From: Micromonospora musae
GTDB taxonomy: Bacteria > Actinomycetota > Actinomycetes > Mycobacteriales > Micromonosporaceae
Length of the DNA stretch: 64,000 nucleotides
Assembly: GCF_003626635.1 (NCBI RefSeq)
Contig: NZ_RAZT01000013.1
Span: 62,001 to 126,000 of the forward strand
Reading direction: 5' to 3'
Each line of letters opens with the position of its first letter. Position 1 is the first letter of the stretch. Below are positions 34,014 through 45,049 of this stretch, one piece after another. The notes beneath the pieces were generated by a model, which saw nothing but the letters and a program-made list of their open reading frames with translations, searched no databases and was not told the origin of the DNA. A program made the position numbers and the translations under genes.

Positions 34014-36821
34014 TCAGTCGAGACGCCGCTCGATCGGCAGTCGCGACCGGGTGAGCAGCCCCGCGCCGAGCATCGCCACCACTGGCACCACCACCAGCAC
34101 GCCGAGCGTCGCCCAGGGCACGACGAGGGGGTACGGATTCATGACCGGCCAGCTCTCCGCGTACTGCCGGTTGATGGAGGTCAGGATGATGACGGCGGTG
34201 CCGAGGCCGGCCCCGATGCCGAGCACCGAACCGAGACCGGCGATGACCCCGGCCTGGCAGAGCGCGAGCAGCCGACGTACCCGTGGACTGGCCCCGACCG
34301 CGGCGAGGGTGGAGAGGTCACCGCGGCCCTCCGCGGCGGCGAGCCCGGTGGCGATCCCGGCCGCGCCCACGGTGATCACCCCGGCCGCCGCGGCGAGCAG
34401 GAGCAGCAGCCGCGCGTCGTTCGAGGGGGTCTGGCCCTGGTCCAGATCCAGCACGAACTCGCCGTACGGTCGTAGCGCGTCAGCGAGCCGCTGCTGCTGC
34501 TCCTCGTCCGGTGCGGCGGGCACCGTGATCGCCCAGGACTGGGTGAACGAGGTCAGCCCGAGCCGGGTGGCCGCCGTGGGGGAGAGCAGCAGCCGGGGGG
34601 AGCCGACCGCGTCGGGCAGCGCGTACCCGGTCAGCACGCTCACGGTGCGGTCCGTGGTCTCGGCGCCCGCTCTCTCGGCGCTCCGGTCCACCGCGACCGC
34701 CACCGAGCCCTCGTGCAGATAGCGCGGATCGGTCACCACCGCGCCACCGGCCCGTAGTACGGCGGTGGCCGCCGCCGTCTGTGCGGGCGACGCGCCGGTG
34801 AGGACGGGTAGCCCGGTGCCGTCGTCCACCAGGATCTGAAGGTAGGGGCTGTAGAAGTCGGGGGACGGAAATTGACAGCGGGGGTCGGCGCGGGCGAGAC
34901 GGCGTTGCTCCACGGTCATCCGGTCGTTCGGCCGCCACGGGCAGACCTGTTCCGGCGGGAGAACCGCGTCGACGGAGCAGGCGCCGGCGGGCTCGCGCCC
35001 CGGATCGCACTCGGCGAAGCTCAGCGGCGCGACGGCGCCCGCGCGGAGGTGGGTGCCGGCCGCCGAGACGACCGCGGCCAGCGGTATTGGTTCGGCGTGC
35101 TGCTCGGTCGAGTAGAGCTGCGCGGTTCCGGCCGGCAGCGTGGGCCGACTGTTGTGGACGTTGCGGACCGAGTCACTGGTCAGGTAGGTGCCGAGCGCGA
35201 CGCTCGCGGCGACGGCGGCCATCACGGCGGAGATGGCGGGCGCCGCGGACGCCCGGTTGCGGCTCGCGTCGCGCAGGGCGATCCGCGGCGCCAACGGCAG
35301 CAGCCGACCGAGCCGGGCCAGCAGCCCGATCAGGGTGGGGGTGCAGAAGACCAGGCCGAGCTCGCCGAGGATCAGACCGACGAGGATCAGCGACGGGACG
35401 CTGCGGGCGGCGCCGAACGCGGCGATCAGCGCGCCGCCGGCCGTCAGGGCCAGGCCGAGCGCCAACCACCGGCCGCGGTTGCGGGGCGGGGTGCGCCGGC
35501 CGGCCAACCCGGCCACCACGTCCTGCCGGGCGGCCGTCCAGGCGGGCGCCAGCGCGGCGAGCACCCCGGCCAGCACCGCGACCCCGCCGATCGCCACCAG
35601 CGCCGCCGGCCAGCAGCGGTATCCGCCGAAGCGGGCGGAGAAGACGTACTCCTCGACGAGGGGGCGGGCGGCGAACGCCGTGACGACGCCGAGCAGCAGG
35701 CCGGCCGCGGCGCCGAGGAGACCCAGCACCACCCCGTCGGCCAATACCACCCTGCGCAGCTGCGCGGCGTCCCCGCCGGCCACCGCGACCAGGGCGAGGT
35801 CGCGCCGCCGCCGACGTACCCCGACCGCGAAGGCGGGCCCGACGAGCAGCACCACCTCCAGCAGACCGAGCCCGCTGACCAGTACGCCGCTGCCCAGCTC
35901 GTCCAGGTTGGTGGCGCCGGCGTCGGGCCACCCCCGCAGGGCCGTGTGCTCCTGGGCCGCGGTGCGTCTGATCACCACCACGCCGTGCTCGTTGAGCCGG
36001 CGGACCAGGTCGGCGTCCATCGTCGCCGGCAGGTCGACCAGCCAGCTCGTCTCCGCCGTCGCGCGCTCGGCGCGCGGGTCCGCGGCCGGGTGCAGGGCGA
36101 CGAGTGGACCCAGGTCGTCCGGGAACTCGACCACCCCGACGATCCGGTACGTGTTCTTGCCGTCGGTGGCGGTGGCCGTGTCGCCCAGTCGGGCACCCAG
36201 CTCGCGCAGCGCGACCGGGCTCGCCGCCAGCTCGCCGGCGGCGACCGGGGCCCGGCCCTGCCGCAGCCGGAACGTGCCGTGGGTGAGCGGATCGGTGAGG
36301 TCGAGTACCCGGCCGTTGAAGCTGGCGGCCTTGCGGTGGCCGGCCACCCGCAGGGCGAGCGGCACCCAGCCGCGGGTCTCCGTGGCCCGGCTCCCCGGCC
36401 CGAGCAGCTGGGTGATCTGACCGGTGGTGGGCGGTGGGCCCTCGCCCACGGGCCCGTGGTCCCGGGGCGACCAGTTCTCGCCTCGCTCGTCCTGGGTGAC
36501 CGGTAAGTCGCCGACCCAGGTCAGCTTCGCGTCGGCGGCCCCGAGCAGGCGGTCGACACGTTCGGCGTGGGTCAGCTCCGACATGTCGTAGCTGACCGCG
36601 AGGAACGTCAACACCAGTACCGGCAGCGTGATCATTGCCAGCACCAGGGCGGTACGCCCGCGGGCCCGGCGGGCCTCCCGGCGGGCGATCCGCAGCGCCG
36701 CCCGCCACGAGGCGATCAGCTCGGCCGCGTGCCGCCGCCGGCCGAGAGCGGGCGGCGGTGGTTCGGGCGTGCGCGCCGGACGCGAGCCGGCCCGGAGGCG
36801 GCCGGCGGGTCGGAGCGTCAC
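34014..36821 (-). CDS. FtsX-like ABC transporter permease
   Basis: A 935-residue permease with two FtsX-type transmembrane blocks. The N-terminal helix is ALVLAMITLPVLVLTFLAVS (residues ~58-77), then a large extracellular part, then helices near residues ~310-470, a second large extracellular region with Cys-containing segments, and a final three-helix set (ITVGAAGIATGL, AGLGSVLGIGAGL, VPVVAMLGAGLL). This layout fits the MacB/FtsX class that moves lipids, peptides or acts mechanically. Start GTG overlaps the ATPase stop (GTGA). It is the third gene of the PadR-ATPase-permease operon. Confidence 0.9.
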   Translation of the reverse strand: MTLRPAGRLRAGSRPARTPEPPPPALGRRRHAAELIASWRAALRIARREARRARGRTALVLAMITLPVLVLTFLAVSYDMSELTHAERVDRLLGAADAKLTWVGDLPVTQDERGENWSPRDHGPVGEGPPPTTGQITQLLGPGSRATETRGWVPLALRVAGHRKAASFNGRVLDLTDPLTHGTFRLRQGRAPVAAGELAASPVALRELGARLGDTATATDGKNTYRIVGVVEFPDDLGPLVALHPAADPRAERATAETSWLVDLPATMDADLVRRLNEHGVVVIRRTAAQEHTALRGWPDAGATNLDELGSGVLVSGLGLLEVVLLVGPAFAVGVRRRRRDLALVAVAGGDAAQLRRVVLADGVVLGLLGAAAGLLLGVVTAFAARPLVEEYVFSARFGGYRCWPAALVAIGGVAVLAGVLAALAPAWTAARQDVVAGLAGRRTPPRNRGRWLALGLALTAGGALIAAFGAARSVPSLILVGLILGELGLVFCTPTLIGLLARLGRLLPLAPRIALRDASRNRASAAPAISAVMAAVAASVALGTYLTSDSVRNVHNSRPTLPAGTAQLYSTEQHAEPIPLAAVVSAAGTHLRAGAVAPLSFAECDPGREPAGACSVDAVLPPEQVCPWRPNDRMTVEQRRLARADPRCQFPSPDFYSPYLQILVDDGTGLPVLTGASPAQTAAATAVLRAGGAVVTDPRYLHEGSVAVAVDRSAERAGAETTDRTVSVLTGYALPDAVGSPRLLLSPTAATRLGLTSFTQSWAITVPAAPDEEQQQRLADALRPYGEFVLDLDQGQTPSNDARLLLLLAAAAGVITVGAAGIATGLAAAEGRGDLSTLAAVGASPRVRRLLALCQAGVIAGLGSVLGIGAGLGTAVIILTSINRQYAESWPVMNPYPLVVPWATLGVLVVVPVVAMLGAGLLTRSRLPIERRLD

Positions 36822-37552
36822 CGGCCGCTGCCACTCAACAGCTGCTCGACGCTGCCCAGCGGCGCCGTCGAGTCGACCAGCACCCCGTCACGGAGAAAGA
36901 CCACCCGGTCCGCCCAGCCGGCGTGCCGCGCCTCGTGGGTGACGAGCAGCCCGCCCGCTCCGGCGTCCACACGGCGGCGCAGCAGGTGCAGCACCGCCTC
37001 GCCGGTCTGCGAGTCCAACGCGCCGGTGGGCTCGTCGGCGAGCACCAGCCGCCGTTCGCCGACCAGCGCCCGGGCGATCGCCACCCGCTGCTGCTGGCCC
37101 CCGGAGAGCTGGTCCGGGAAACGGTCGCCCAGCTCGGCGAGGTTCACCTCGGCGAGCGCGGCGAGGGCCAGCGCGCGGGCACGCCGTACGCCGGTGCCGT
37201 CGAGTTCGAGGGGGAGTGCCACGTTCTCCACCGCGGTCAGGCTGCCCAGCAGGTTCAGGTCCTGGAAGATGTAGCCGACCCGTCGGCGGCGCAGCCGGGC
37301 CAGCCCCCGCCGGTCGAGCGCGGCCAGCGGCTGCCCGTCGACGCGCACCTCACCGGCGGTGGGGCTGTCCAGACCGCCGGCGAGCGCCAGCAGGGTCGAC
37401 TTGCCCGAGCCGGACGGGCCCATCACGGCGACCAGCTCGCCGGGCCGGACGGCCAGACTCACCCCGCGCAGGGCGTGCACGGCCGCGGGTCCGGCGCCGT
37501 GGGTGCGGTGGACGTCACGTACGTCGAGGATCGTGCCGTCCGCTCCGCTCAC
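36818..37552 (-). CDS. ABC transporter ATP-binding protein (MacB/LolD type)
   Basis: A 244-residue ATPase partner of the FtsX-like permease. Walker A MGPSGSGKST (near residue 46), Q-loop FQDLNLL, signature LSGGQQQR and Walker B VLADEPTGALD with catalytic Glu are all intact. The LDxxTGxxV segment is typical of this group. It overlaps the PadR stop and the permease start by GTGA. The PadR repressor upstream probably controls the whole operon. The exported compound is unknown. Confidence 0.95.
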   Translation of the reverse strand: MSGADGTILDVRDVHRTHGAGPAAVHALRGVSLAVRPGELVAVMGPSGSGKSTLLALAGGLDSPTAGEVRVDGQPLAALDRRGLARLRRRRVGYIFQDLNLLGSLTAVENVALPLELDGTGVRRARALALAALAEVNLAELGDRFPDQLSGGQQQRVAIARALVGERRLVLADEPTGALDSQTGEAVLHLLRRRVDAGAGGLLVTHEARHAGWADRVVFLRDGVLVDSTAPLGSVEQLLSGSGR

Positions 37553-38148
37553 CGCCGCGCCTCCTCGTCGGCCGGTACCACCGCCTCGGCGGAGCCGTCC
37601 GCGGCGACCGGTGGTCGCCGCCCGGGAACGGTGGGCCGGTACCGCACGAGGCTGGTCTCGCAGTGGTCGAGCCAGCGCACCTCGGCCTCGGCCTGGAAGA
37701 CCATCGCGTCCAGCACCAGCCGCCAGGGCAGCTCCTCCGGCTGGTCGCTGGCGTACTTCAACCGGGTCAACTCCTGCAGCGTCCGCATGGTCGCGGCGCG
37801 CTGGGTCTGCACCACCGACCGGACGTCGACCCCGGGGGTGGTGAGCGCCAGGGCCAGCTTGATGGAGAGCTCGTCACGGGGCCGGTCGGTGCGGCTCACC
37901 GGGGTGGCGAACCAGAGCGTGAGGTCGGCCCGGCCGGCGTCGGTGATCTCGTACGGGCGCTGCCCCGCCTCGCTCTCCGGCAGGGAACGCACCAGTCCGT
38001 CCCGCTCCAGACGGGCGAGCGTGGTGTACACCTGCCCGATGTTCAGCGGCCAGGTCGAGCCGGTCGACTCCTCGAACGCGGCGCGCAGCTGGTAGCCGTA
38101 CATCTGGCCGCGTTCGAGCAGGGCGAGCAGCCCGTGACGGATGGACAT
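37549..38148 (-). CDS. PadR family transcriptional regulator
   Basis: A 199-residue PadR repressor. The N-terminal winged helix reads MSIRHGLLALLERGQMYGYQ then IGQVYTTLARLERDGLV, and the C-terminal helical part mediates dimerisation. ATG 38148 is chosen over an in-frame start 12 codons upstream because a CATACT -10-like box ends 7 nt before it and the operator palindrome lies directly upstream. Its stop overlaps the ABC ATPase start, so it is the first gene of the operon and probably autoregulates it. The inducer is unknown. Confidence 0.92.
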   Translation of the reverse strand: MSIRHGLLALLERGQMYGYQLRAAFEESTGSTWPLNIGQVYTTLARLERDGLVRSLPESEAGQRPYEITDAGRADLTLWFATPVSRTDRPRDELSIKLALALTTPGVDVRSVVQTQRAATMRTLQELTRLKYASDQPEELPWRLVLDAMVFQAEAEVRWLDHCETSLVRYRPTVPGRRPPVAADGSAEAVVPADEEARR

Positions 38149-38156
38149 GGCCCGGA

Positions 38157-38175
38157 GTATGCATACCTGGTATGC
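38157..38175. promoter_or_regulatory. Palindromic operator of the PadR-ABC operon
   Basis: GCATACCTGGTATGC (38161-38175) is a perfect 7+1+7 palindrome, next to GTATGCATAC (38157-38166). On the minus strand a -10-like box lies within this region and the ATG follows after 7 nt, so repressor binding would block transcription. Confidence 0.75.
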
Positions 38176-38214
38176 GACTCGCAACCGAAGGTGATCTGCG
38201 CCGCGCCGGCCGGT

Positions 38215-38664
38215 TCAGGTGGGGCGACCGGGAAACGGCACGGTCAGCGGGCTGATCTTCGCCGTTCGTCGCCAGCGGGTGGCCCGTACGGAGTAGTCGA
38301 TCAGGGCGTCCAGCGCCTGGTCCCGGTCAGCGCCGGTGGTGGCGGCGAGCGCCGCCCGCCAGTGCGCCGCCGTGCGCTCCTCCACCTCGACGGCGAGCCG
38401 CAGCGCGCTCGCCCGGTCGGTGATCGGGAACGGCAGCGCGTACCCGGCCTGGCCCGGCGGGACGCTGGCGCCCGCCGTGGTGAGCTGCACGACCAGCGCG
38501 TCCCGGCGACGCCGGTGCGCGGCCTCGGCCTGCCGGGCGGCCGTACGCGCGCTGCCGGAGAGCCGCACGCCGATCGGCCCGTACGCGTAGATCGCCGCGT
38601 ACTCGGCGGTGAGCGCCGCGGCGAGTGCCTCGGCGGAGGTCGGCGGTGCCGCGCGCTCGTTCAC
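38215..38664 (-). CDS. DUF4439 ferritin-like protein
   Basis: A 149-residue helical protein starting VNERAAPPTSAEALAAAL. AEYAAIYAYGPIGVRL is a ferritin-like first helix with Glu and Tyr, and VEVEERTAAHWRAALA carries further acidic and His residues. DUF4439 proteins are thought to form ferritin-like bundles; function is not established. GTG 38664 overlaps the stop of the upstream lipoprotein gene (GTGA). The pair is divergent from rimP in the same place as M. tuberculosis Rv2843/Rv2844. Confidence 0.75.
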   Translation of the reverse strand: MNERAAPPTSAEALAAALTAEYAAIYAYGPIGVRLSGSARTAARQAEAAHRRRRDALVVQLTTAGASVPPGQAGYALPFPITDRASALRLAVEVEERTAAHWRAALAATTGADRDQALDALIDYSVRATRWRRTAKISPLTVPFPGRPT

Positions 38665-39164
38665 TTCAGTGCCTCCAGGTGGGTGGCGCGGGCGGCGGCG
38701 ATCGATCCGACGAGCGCGGCCCGCGCCGCAGGCGCCGAGGCGCAGGCGGTGACGGCGGCGTCCCGCCCGACGCGTTCCCGCTGGCGCAGGTCGGTGAGGG
38801 CGGCGTCCGGGTCGGGGAGGGCGGCGCCGCCCGGCGTCGGCCCGGTCGACGGGAGGTCGACATCGAGCAGCCGGGCCAGCTCGGTGGCGTGCGCCTGGTG
38901 CGCGTCGGCGATCGGGGTGAGCCGCGCGGCCAGGTCGACGTGCGCCGCGGCGGCGTCGCGGTACGCGGTGGCGAGCGCCAGCGACTCGTCCAGCAGCGGT
39001 CGCAGCGGATCGGGGGGCGGCGGCGTCTCGTCGCGACCGAACGGGTCGCAGGCGGTCAGCGGTCCCGCCGCCGCACCGAGGGCCAGCAGCCCTCCGACGC
39101 GCAGTAGATGGCGCCGGGAATGCCGGGTTGCGTCGATACGCTGTGCTGTCGTGCCTCTGGCCAC
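38661..39164 (-). CDS. Probable lipoprotein, ferritin-like, partner of DUF4439
   Basis: About 167 residues. A signal-like stretch SRRHLLRVGGLLALGAAAG is followed by the lipobox LTAC, so it is probably a Tat- or Sec-exported lipoprotein. The remainder is helical with Glu/His-containing segments (DAHQAHATELARLL). The start is uncertain: GTG 39164 gives a compact signal peptide, while upstream in-frame starts (39182, 39203, 39263) lack signals. Translational coupling with the DUF4439 gene and similar helical make-up suggest a shared structure outside the membrane. Confidence 0.6.
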   Translation of the reverse strand: MARGTTAQRIDATRHSRRHLLRVGGLLALGAAAGPLTACDPFGRDETPPPPDPLRPLLDESLALATAYRDAAAAHVDLAARLTPIADAHQAHATELARLLDVDLPSTGPTPGGAALPDPDAALTDLRQRERVGRDAAVTACASAPAARAALVGSIAAARATHLEALK

Positions 39165-39337
39165 CGCACAAGTCAACACCATCCGTCGCGGTGCGTGGGT
39201 CATCGCCGTCGGTGCGCCGCTCGGCCGGGGGGTGGCCCGGCGCGTTACGCTCTGCGCAGCCACCGGGCGCGATCGCCCCGGTGGCGTGCCGGCATGGGGC
39301 GGGACAAGGGTCGCCGTCGAGTGGGAGAGAGTGCGAG

Positions 39338-40009
39338 ATGACGCAGCGTGGCCGTGCGACCAGGCCGACTGGGCGGCCCCGCGGCGCGGAGCGCCCCCGC
39401 GGTGGCGACCTCGCCGCCCGGCGTGACCGGTTGCGGGCTGTGATCGAGCCGGTGGTCGTCGACGCGGGCTACGACCTCGAGGACCTCTCCGTCTCGCGGG
39501 CCGGCCGGCGGCACGTGGTCCGGGTGATCGTGGACGCCGACGGTGGGATCAACCTGGACGGCGTCGCGGACGTCTCCCGGGCGGTCTCCGCGGCGCTCGA
39601 CGCCGCGGAGGAGACCGGTGGCGACATCGTCGCCGGCGAGTACCAGCTCGAGGTCAGCTCGCCGGGCGTGGACCGGCCGCTCACGCTGCCCCGGCACTGG
39701 CGGCGCAACGTCGGCCGGCTGGTCAAGGTGACCACCCGGGCCGCTGCGGCCCTGCCGGAGCAGCGCGCTGAGCAGCCCGCCGGTGACCGGCAGGTCACCG
39801 GCCGGATCGTCTCGGCCGACGACGAGCGCGTGGCGCTGGAGACCGACACCGGCCGCGCCGAGTGGGCCTACGCCCAGCTCGGCCCGGGGCGGGTGCAGGT
39901 CGAGTTCAACCGTCTCGACGAGATCGACGAGGCGGAGTTCGGTGAGGCCGGCGATGCCGGTGATTCAGACGAGATCGACGACGAAGATGTGGAGGACGAG
40001 GAGAGGTGA
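39338..40009 (+). CDS. rimP: Ribosome maturation factor RimP
   Basis: It assists 30S subunit assembly. The 223-residue protein has the N-terminal domain VVVDAGYDLEDLSVSRAG followed by VIVDADGGINLDGVADVSR and SPGVDRPLTLPRHW, the standard RimP blocks. The C-terminal SH3-like part is RIVSADDERVALET. An N-terminal basic extension and an acidic C-terminal tail (DDEDVEDEE) are typical of actinobacteria. ATG 39338 has GGGAGAGAG upstream. Its stop overlaps the nusA GTG, so the two are coupled. Confidence 0.93.
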   Translation: MTQRGRATRPTGRPRGAERPRGGDLAARRDRLRAVIEPVVVDAGYDLEDLSVSRAGRRHVVRVIVDADGGINLDGVADVSRAVSAALDAAEETGGDIVAGEYQLEVSSPGVDRPLTLPRHWRRNVGRLVKVTTRAAAALPEQRAEQPAGDRQVTGRIVSADDERVALETDTGRAEWAYAQLGPGRVQVEFNRLDEIDEAEFGEAGDAGDSDEIDDEDVEDEER

Positions 40010-41049
40010 ACATCGACCTCGCGGCGCTGCGCGCACTCGAGCGCGAGCGGGAGATCCCGTTCGACACGATCCTCGCGGCGATTGAGACCGCGCTGCTGAC
40101 CGCGTACCGGCACACCGAAGGCGCCGAAACGCACGCACGAGTGGAGATCGACCGCAAGTCCGGCGCGGCCTCGGTGTACGCGCAGGAGTTGGACGACGAG
40201 GGCGCGGTGGTGCGGGAGTGGGACGACACTCCGCACGACTTCGGCCGCATCGCCGCCATGACCGCCAAGCAGGTGATCCTCCAGCGGCTGCGGGAGGCCA
40301 CCGACGAGGCTCACTTCGGTGAGTACGTGGGCCGCGACGGCGACCTGGTCACCGGCGTGGTGCAGGCGCACGAGGCGCGGGCCGAGAAGGGCATCGTCAG
40401 CGTCGACCTGGGCAAGCTGGAGGGCGTGCTGCCGCAGTCCGAGCAGGTGCCCGGCGAGCGTTACGTGCACGGTGAGCGCCTTCGCTGCGTCGTGGTGCAC
40501 GTCGCCAAGGGCGTCCGCGGACCGCAGATCACCCTGTCCCGTTCGCACCCGGCGCTGGTGAAGAAGCTCTTCGCGCTGGAGGTGCCGGAGATCGCCGACG
40601 GCACCGTGGAGATCGGCGCCATCGCGCGTGAGGCAGGTCACCGTACGAAGATCGCCGTACGCTCGACCGCCCCGGGCGTCAACGCCAAGGGCGCCTGCAT
40701 CGGCCCGATGGGTCAGCGGGTCCGGGCCGTGATGAGCGAACTGCACGGCGAAAAGATCGACATCATCGACTGGTCGGACGACCCGGCCAACTTCGTCGGT
40801 AACGCGTTGTCGCCGGCCAAGGCGCTGCGGGTCGAGGTGGTCGACCTGGCCACCCGGACCGCCCGGGTGACCGTGCCGGACTTTCAGCTCTCCCTCGCGA
40901 TCGGCCGGGAAGGGCAGAACGCCCGGTTGGCGGCCCGACTGACCGGTTGGCGCATCGACATCCGTTCAGATGCGGAGCAGGCCGCGCCGGCCGGCCGGAG
41001 CGGAGCTGATCACGTGCGGGAGCCGGGCAGCGCGATCTCCGGCAGCTAG
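40006..41049 (+). CDS. nusA: Transcription termination/antitermination factor NusA
   Basis: It binds RNA polymerase and RNA to modulate pausing and termination. The 347-residue protein has the N-terminal RNAP-binding domain (FDTILAAIETALLTAYR), an S1 domain (about residues 108-175, VGRDGDLVTGVVQAHE) and two KH domains. KH1 includes GACIGPMGQRVRAVMSELHGE and KH2 includes LAIGREGQNARLAARLTGW. It lacks the C-terminal acidic repeats of proteobacteria, as expected for actinobacteria. GTG 40006 overlaps the rimP stop. Confidence 0.96.
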   Translation: MNIDLAALRALEREREIPFDTILAAIETALLTAYRHTEGAETHARVEIDRKSGAASVYAQELDDEGAVVREWDDTPHDFGRIAAMTAKQVILQRLREATDEAHFGEYVGRDGDLVTGVVQAHEARAEKGIVSVDLGKLEGVLPQSEQVPGERYVHGERLRCVVVHVAKGVRGPQITLSRSHPALVKKLFALEVPEIADGTVEIGAIAREAGHRTKIAVRSTAPGVNAKGACIGPMGQRVRAVMSELHGEKIDIIDWSDDPANFVGNALSPAKALRVEVVDLATRTARVTVPDFQLSLAIGREGQNARLAARLTGWRIDIRSDAEQAAPAGRSGADHVREPGSAISGS

Positions 41050-41052
41050 GGG

Positions 41053-41058
41053 TAGACT
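41053..41058 (+). promoter_or_regulatory. -10 box for leaderless ylxR mRNA
   Basis: TAGACT ends 6 nt before the GTG at 41065, so an internal promoter within the rimP-nusA-infB block could give a leaderless transcript. No Shine-Dalgarno is seen. Confidence 0.45.
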
Positions 41059-41064
41059 TTCTCA

Positions 41065-41397
41065 GTGGCACGACGCGCGCAGCCGGAGCGCACCTGTGTG
41101 GGTTGCCGGCGGCGAGCGCCGGCCGGTGATCTACTGCGGGTGATAGCGGTCGGCGACGGGGCTGGTCACAGCCTCCGGCCCGATCCGAACCGCAGAATGC
41201 CGGGTCGGGGAGCGAACATGCACCCGGATCCGGCCTGCTTCGCGCTGGCAGTGCGGCGACGCGCCTTCGGGCGGGCGCTGCGCGTCACCGGGGTCCTTGA
41301 CGACGGTGAGCTTGCGGAGCACATCGATGCGCCAACCACGACGTCCGGTCAACCCGACCGGGCGCGGGTCGCTAGCAGGGTAGGACGACCGACATGA
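41065..41397 (+). CDS. ylxR: YlxR (DUF448) RNA-binding family protein
   Basis: A 110-residue protein conserved between nusA and infB in many Gram-positive genomes. ERTCVGCRRRAPAGDLLRV is the family N-terminus with the Cys pair, and PGRGANMHPDPACFALAVRRRAFGRAL is the conserved GRGAxxx core in shorter pieces. It is a nucleoid/RNA-binding protein linked to translation regulation. Start GTG 41065 fits the leaderless promoter just upstream. A hairpin separates it from infB. Confidence 0.9.
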   Translation: MARRAQPERTCVGCRRRAPAGDLLRVIAVGDGAGHSLRPDPNRRMPGRGANMHPDPACFALAVRRRAFGRALRVTGVLDDGELAEHIDAPTTTSGQPDRARVASRVGRPT

Positions 41398-41443
41398 GCA
41401 CACGATGAAGTCGCAGAAATGACCAGGCTTCAAGTGCACGAGT

Positions 41444-41475
41444 GAGGTCGCTGCGGGTGCTGCCCGCACGACCTC
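41444..41475 (+). promoter_or_regulatory. Hairpin leader of infB
   Basis: GAGGTCG (41444-41450) pairs with CGACCTC (41469-41475), and GCGGG (41453-41457) with CCCGC (41463-41467). The stem ends 15 nt before the GTG of infB and just before its Shine-Dalgarno. It may be a 5' regulatory structure. Confidence 0.55.
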
Positions 41476-41490
41476 GGAGTGAGGAGTGCA

Positions 41491-44508
<3,018 letters not shown>

Positions 44509-44524
44509 TCCCGTGTTGACACGC

Positions 44525-44566
44525 TGATCAAGGGGTTTACGCCGTCCGGCGTAAACCCCTTGATCA
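44525..44566. terminator. GATC-capped hairpin, copy 3 (infB downstream)
   Basis: TGATCAAGGGGTTTACGCCG (44525-44544) and CGGCGTAAACCCCTTGATCA (44547-44566) pair perfectly over 20 bp with a 2-nt loop. It lies after the infB stop; the next gene reads in the same direction. A terminator is likely, but it matches the same family as the hairpins at 1296, 14245 and 57366. Confidence 0.8.
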
Positions 44567-44584
44567 TGTGGGGTGGGCTGCGGG

Positions 44585-44590
44585 TATCGT
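44585..44590 (+). promoter_or_regulatory. -10 box for ylxP leaderless mRNA
   Basis: TATCGT lies 8 nt before the ATG at 44599, just after the hairpin at 44525-44566, so ylxP could be transcribed separately from infB. Confidence 0.35.
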
Positions 44591-44598
44591 CCGGGGCG

Positions 44599-44892
44599 AT
44601 GTTCACCGGAACCGTGGTCTTCGACCTGCTGCTGCCCGGCGACTCCCGGTCGCTGAAGGCGAAGAGATCGTACGTACGACCCATCGTCGCGGCGCTGCGT
44701 CGCTTCGAGGTCTCCGCCGCCGAGGTGGGGGCGCTCGACCTGCACGGTCGAGCCCAACTGGCGGTGGCCGTGGTGGCCGCCGAGGCGGCACACGTCCACG
44801 AGGTGCTCGACTCCTGCGAGCGTCTGGTCGCCAACCGTCCCGAGACCGAGCTGCTCTCGGTCCGTCGTCGGCTCTACGGCGAGGACGACTGA
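44599..44892 (+). CDS. ylxP: DUF503 (YlxP) family protein
   Basis: A 97-residue small protein with the DUF503 core TVVFDLLLPGDSRSLKAKRS and AALRRFEVSAAEVGALDLHG in two pieces. It is conserved between infB and rbfA in many actinobacteria and firmicutes and is of unknown function, presumably linked to ribosome biogenesis. ATG 44599 follows a possible -10 box; a Shine-Dalgarno is not evident. It is isolated from infB by a perfect hairpin. Confidence 0.85.
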   Translation: MFTGTVVFDLLLPGDSRSLKAKRSYVRPIVAALRRFEVSAAEVGALDLHGRAQLAVAVVAAEAAHVHEVLDSCERLVANRPETELLSVRRRLYGEDD

Positions 44893-45049
44893 CGGCTGTG
44901 AACGGCGTCGCCCCGCGGTGGGGCCGCCGCCGGCTCCGCGCGCCGGGTCACACCGCGCGGGTAATGTTCGAGATGTTGGCCGGTCGGGCCGGCGGTGCGT
45001 CAGCTGGCCGCGTCCCGGCCGGGAGCGGGACACCGTGGAGGTGGCGAAG

